DNA from: Sphingobacteriales bacterium 50-39 | GTDB taxonomy: Bacteria > Bacteroidota > Bacteroidia > Chitinophagales > Chitinophagaceae | NCBI GenBank assembly: GCA_001898505.1 | Contig: MKTZ01000001.1 | Span: forward strand, 434,001-498,000 | Length of the DNA: 64,000 nt | Direction: 5' to 3' | Part shown: positions 61,807 to 64,000 of the stretch, one piece after another | How the letters are laid out: each line of letters starts with the position of its first letter | Position numbering within the stretch: position 1 is the stretch's first letter | The notes under the pieces: model-generated | Databases searched by the model: none | Seen by the model: the letters and a program-made list of their open reading frames with translations, nothing else | What the model was told of the DNA's origin: nothing | Program-made: the position numbers and the translations under genes

Positions 61807-63024
61807 CTAACCCAACATCTTCTTCACATAATCCTTCTCCGCCTGAAAAGAAGTAAGTGATAGCGCCTTATTCAAATGAAAATTACTTTTATCATATTCC
61901 CCTTCCAGTAAATACAATTTCCCCAACGCGGCATGCAATAGATAATACTGTTCAAGAAAAGTCTTACATAAGCCCTCCAGCACGGCAAAGGCAGAAAGCT
62001 TTTGGCCATCATGGTAAAGTGCAATGGCGTAGTTGAGCGAGATAAAGGGATTGGGGTTGCCGTGCAATAACTTCGAGTATAATTGCGTGATGGTAGCCCA
62101 ATCGGTGGCCGCAAAGCTTATTGCATGGGTATGGAGGTAGGCAATCGCCGCCTCATAGTGGTAGGAAGAGATTTCCCCCATGACCTGTGATTGAGAAAAG
62201 TAATAATGGCCAAGGGCGATCAGGTCGCTGTCCCACAAAGTCCTATCCTGCTCGTCGAGATCCAGTAATTCTCCCGACATAGTAAGCCGCGCACCCAGCC
62301 TTGCTGCATTGAACAAGAGCAAAGAATATAATGCTGCCGTATCCCCATTGCAAATGTGATTGTCCAGTAAAGATTTTGTCATGATCAGGCCTTCTTCGCA
62401 CAGGTCCTCCCGGATGATATCTTTACCGCTGCCTGCCCGGTAGCCTTCATTGAATATCAAGTAAATGATCTTATGTACGATGGGTAATCTTGTTTTCAAT
62501 TGCTGGGGCGTGGGTTCTTTCAGAAATATATTTTCCATCCTGATCAGGTTTTTCGCCCGCAACAGGACCTTATCGATGCCGTCAACGGTTATGCCCAACG
62601 CCCTGGCCAGTGACTCCCCCCGAAGGTTAGCCACATATTTCAACGTAATTACCACCTGCATTTTCGAGGACAGGCGGGGGTGCGCGCAGGCAAACAGCAA
62701 GTACATTTTGCGGTCATCAAAGGGGTCCTCATTCGGCTCCGCACCCTCGTCATTTGCATACTCGTCTTCGAAAGGGTTTTTAAATGATCTGTTCCTTTTA
62801 AGAAAATTGAGGGCATTGTTTCTGCTGACCTTATACACCCATCCTGCGGGATTGTCCGGGATGCCCGTATGCGTCCATGTTGATAACGCCGAATAAAAAG
62901 CATCCTGTACCAGGTCTTCAGCCGTCCCAAGGTCCAGATCCCTTGAAAACTGAAGCATGGCTGTTACCATTTTTCCAAAATGGGATTTGTATAATTTGTC
63001 AACTGCCTGTTGTTCTTCCTTCAT
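61807..63024 (-). CDS. ECF42-type RNA polymerase sigma factor with C-terminal TPR-like extension
   Basis: 405 residues. The sigma-2 region (GTAEDLVQDAFYSALSTW, PAGWVYKVSRNNALNFL) and sigma-4 region (LRGESLARALGITVDGIDKVLLRAKN) are N-terminal. They are followed by the DUF6596 extension with the signature YLIFNEGYRAGSG and a helical TPR-like tail. This architecture, and a DGPF/YCII protein encoded immediately upstream with overlap, define group ECF42, which needs no classical anti-sigma; the C-terminal extension regulates activity. It probably controls its own operon. Confidence 0.93.
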   Translation of the reverse strand: MKEEQQAVDKLYKSHFGKMVTAMLQFSRDLDLGTAEDLVQDAFYSALSTWTHTGIPDNPAGWVYKVSRNNALNFLKRNRSFKNPFEDEYANDEGAEPNEDPFDDRKMYLLFACAHPRLSSKMQVVITLKYVANLRGESLARALGITVDGIDKVLLRAKNLIRMENIFLKEPTPQQLKTRLPIVHKIIYLIFNEGYRAGSGKDIIREDLCEEGLIMTKSLLDNHICNGDTAALYSLLLFNAARLGARLTMSGELLDLDEQDRTLWDSDLIALGHYYFSQSQVMGEISSYHYEAAIAYLHTHAISFAATDWATITQLYSKLLHGNPNPFISLNYAIALYHDGQKLSAFAVLEGLCKTFLEQYYLLHAALGKLYLLEGEYDKSNFHLNKALSLTSFQAEKDYVKKMLG

Positions 63025-63385
63025 CGCCTAATTCCCTTATATCTTTTACGCCCATGAGGGGGCGGATCTCAATGGCCATCTCTCCTCTTTGAACAAAGGA
63101 ACATTTTTGCGCCAGAGATATGGCGTCCTGCATATCGGCTGCCTCCATAAATAAAATGCCGCTGATGCCTTCCTTCGCCTCAATGAACGGGCCGTCGGAA
63201 AGCACCTGGTTTTTGTTTACGTAGCTCCCGGCGATCCGTAATGCATCGCCGGATATATAATTGCCCTTTTCAACTAGGTGCTTCACCCATTTATCCATTT
63301 CGCGAATGGCATTATACCGCTGTTCTTCATTCCACTGCTTAAGCTTGCTTAGGTCCTCCCGGATAATGAATAGGAATTTTTCCAT
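62999..63385 (-). CDS. DGPF (YCII-related) domain protein
   Basis: 128 residues from ATG 63385 (the longer frame has no protein-like content). MEKFLFIIREDLSKL, ISGDALRIAGSYV, VLSDGPFIEAKEGISGI with the name-giving DGPF, and the end VKDIRELGDE. Its last 26 bases overlap the sigma gene, so they are translationally coupled. DGPF proteins accompany ECF42 sigma factors and may be targets or modulators; biochemical function unknown. Confidence 0.92.
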   Translation of the reverse strand: MEKFLFIIREDLSKLKQWNEEQRYNAIREMDKWVKHLVEKGNYISGDALRIAGSYVNKNQVLSDGPFIEAKEGISGILFMEAADMQDAISLAQKCSFVQRGEMAIEIRPLMGVKDIRELGDEGRTTGS

Positions 63386-63396
63386 ACTGTTCCGAT

Positions 63397-63810
63397 TTAC
63401 TTGACATTGGTGGGATAACCCGCCCCCGAGCCACCGAAAAAGCATTCGATGGACTTGATCCTGCCATTGCTAAAGGTATAATATTCTGCGTTCCGGATGA
63501 CCTTGTCGTCGGTGGTAACGAGATTATAGAGGGCGAATGCATGGTCACCTTCCTGGATAATGCTAATGAATTCGAACTTTTTAATAAATTTTGACTGCGG
63601 CCAACACCGCTGTTTGTACACATCAAGGGGGATGTGGTCATCGGGAGCGGGACTGGTGAACGTGAACCCGTCCGCAAGCTGGCTGGAAGTGATGCTCCAG
63701 TCTTTCTTTTCGTACCCCGAAAAGTAGGTCCTGATGATGTTTGCAGCATTTTGGGCTTTGCAGGCTACCATTATTCCGCAAAACATGATGGCGAGTAAAA
63801 TCGAGCGCAT
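63397..63810 (-). CDS. SnoaL/NTF2-like exported lipoprotein
   Basis: 137 residues from ATG about 63810. Signal with lipobox (IMFCGIMVAC then KAQ). The mature part (IIRTYFSGYEKKDWSITSSQLAD, GFTFTSPAPDDHI, FALYNLVTTDDKVIRNAEYYTFSNGRIKSIECFFG) has the cone-shaped NTF2/SnoaL layout with terminal FFG. Encoded 11 bp upstream of the DGPF gene in the same direction, so it is probably part of the ECF42 operon. Confidence 0.8.
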   Translation of the reverse strand: MRSILLAIMFCGIMVACKAQNAANIIRTYFSGYEKKDWSITSSQLADGFTFTSPAPDDHIPLDVYKQRCWPQSKFIKKFEFISIIQEGDHAFALYNLVTTDDKVIRNAEYYTFSNGRIKSIECFFGGSGAGYPTNVK

Positions 63811-63893
63811 AGACAACTTTATACTAAGACAACCGGGAACCGAATTTCCGTACAAAATGGGCAATTATTTTTAAATACCTGGATAACAAACCA

Positions 63894-64000
63894 TTACGGG
63901 AGATTGGACAGGCAATAATCATAGCCCAGGCGGAAAAGCTCATCCGCCCGTCCGGTGTCGAACAGCCGGAAGCGGGCAAGTCCGGGATGATCCAGGAATA
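63894..64000 (-). CDS. C-terminal end of a minus-strand gene (cut by window end)
   Basis: The minus-strand frame entering from the right edge reads HPGLARFRLFDTGRADELF and then RLGYDYCLSNLP before a TAA at 63896-63894. The look recalls the end of patatin-like phospholipases, but about 35 residues are too few to name the family. Confidence 0.45.
   Translation of the reverse strand, partial: FLDHPGLARFRLFDTGRADELFRLGYDYCLSNLP

Overview
The window comes from a Bacteroidota chromosome, most likely a Chitinophagaceae-type soil bacterium. Four things point there: three SusC/SusD pairs, FecR-type anti-sigma factors, lipoproteins with a Cys-Lys-Lys start after the lipobox, and promoters with the Bacteroidota -7 box TAnnTTTG. 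No phage, CRISPR array or intact insertion sequence was found. Family names are recognised from sequence patterns; no database was searched.

Left part (1-16.7 kb), visibly GC-richer. It starts with the end of a FecR anti-sigma factor, followed by a SusC with an STN signalling domain, SusD, a fasciclin lipoprotein, an unknown lipoprotein and a DUF3472 protein. Together these form a sigma/anti-sigma-controlled glycan uptake locus. Next come an orphan FecR without its cytoplasmic sigma-binding domain, small lipoproteins, a decayed radical-SAM/lipoprotein pair and a DHFR-like reductase. A signal peptidase I homologue follows whose catalytic serine position reads alanine. Then there are a DUF4919 gene with a probably frameshifted end, tRNA-Leu(GAG), a histidine kinase, a family 2 glycosyltransferase, a small membrane protein, tRNA-Gly(GCC) and tRNA-Leu(TAA).

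Central part (about 17.3-58.1 kb), more AT-rich and beginning just after the two tRNA genes. It reads as one large catabolic island. It holds an AraC regulator, a sugar MFS transporter, an SDR dehydrogenase, two SMP-30 lactonases and two SusC/SusD pairs. It also holds a Tat-exported GH-A-clan glycosidase, a beta-helix (pectate-lyase-like) protein, a class III aminotransferase, a GntP permease and a DUF4432 sugar epimerase-like protein. The rest are an M81 metallopeptidase, a UxuA-type dehydratase and a minus-strand operon of PEP synthase, lactonase, FAH-family hydrolase and a FAD/Fe-S 2-hydroxyacid dehydrogenase. I infer that an extracellular, probably acidic, glycan is cut outside the cell, imported through SusCD, and its sugar acids are degraded by a non-phosphorylative (diketo-hydrolase-like) route to pyruvate plus a 2-hydroxyacid, with PEP synthase feeding gluconeogenesis.

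Two things in the island look new. (1) Four exported proteins are built from two related modules I cannot assign to any known family. Module A is alone in two genes, A and B are fused in a third, and B is fused to an SGNH esterase in the fourth. All carry an Asp-Pro-Gly-Gly motif. (2) Seven island promoters share an 18-bp element of the type GgTAAya-n5-aACAtT whose start lies exactly 35 or 36 bp upstream of the -7 box. This is a candidate operator for the AraC regulator, and it is missing at the same spacing from the promoters outside the island that I checked.

Right part (58.1-64 kb): an exported unknown protein, a DinB-family gene relic, a large FtsX/MacB-type ABC permease, an ECF42-type sigma factor with its DGPF/YCII partner and a SnoaL-like lipoprotein. 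The window ends in the last codons of another minus-strand gene.
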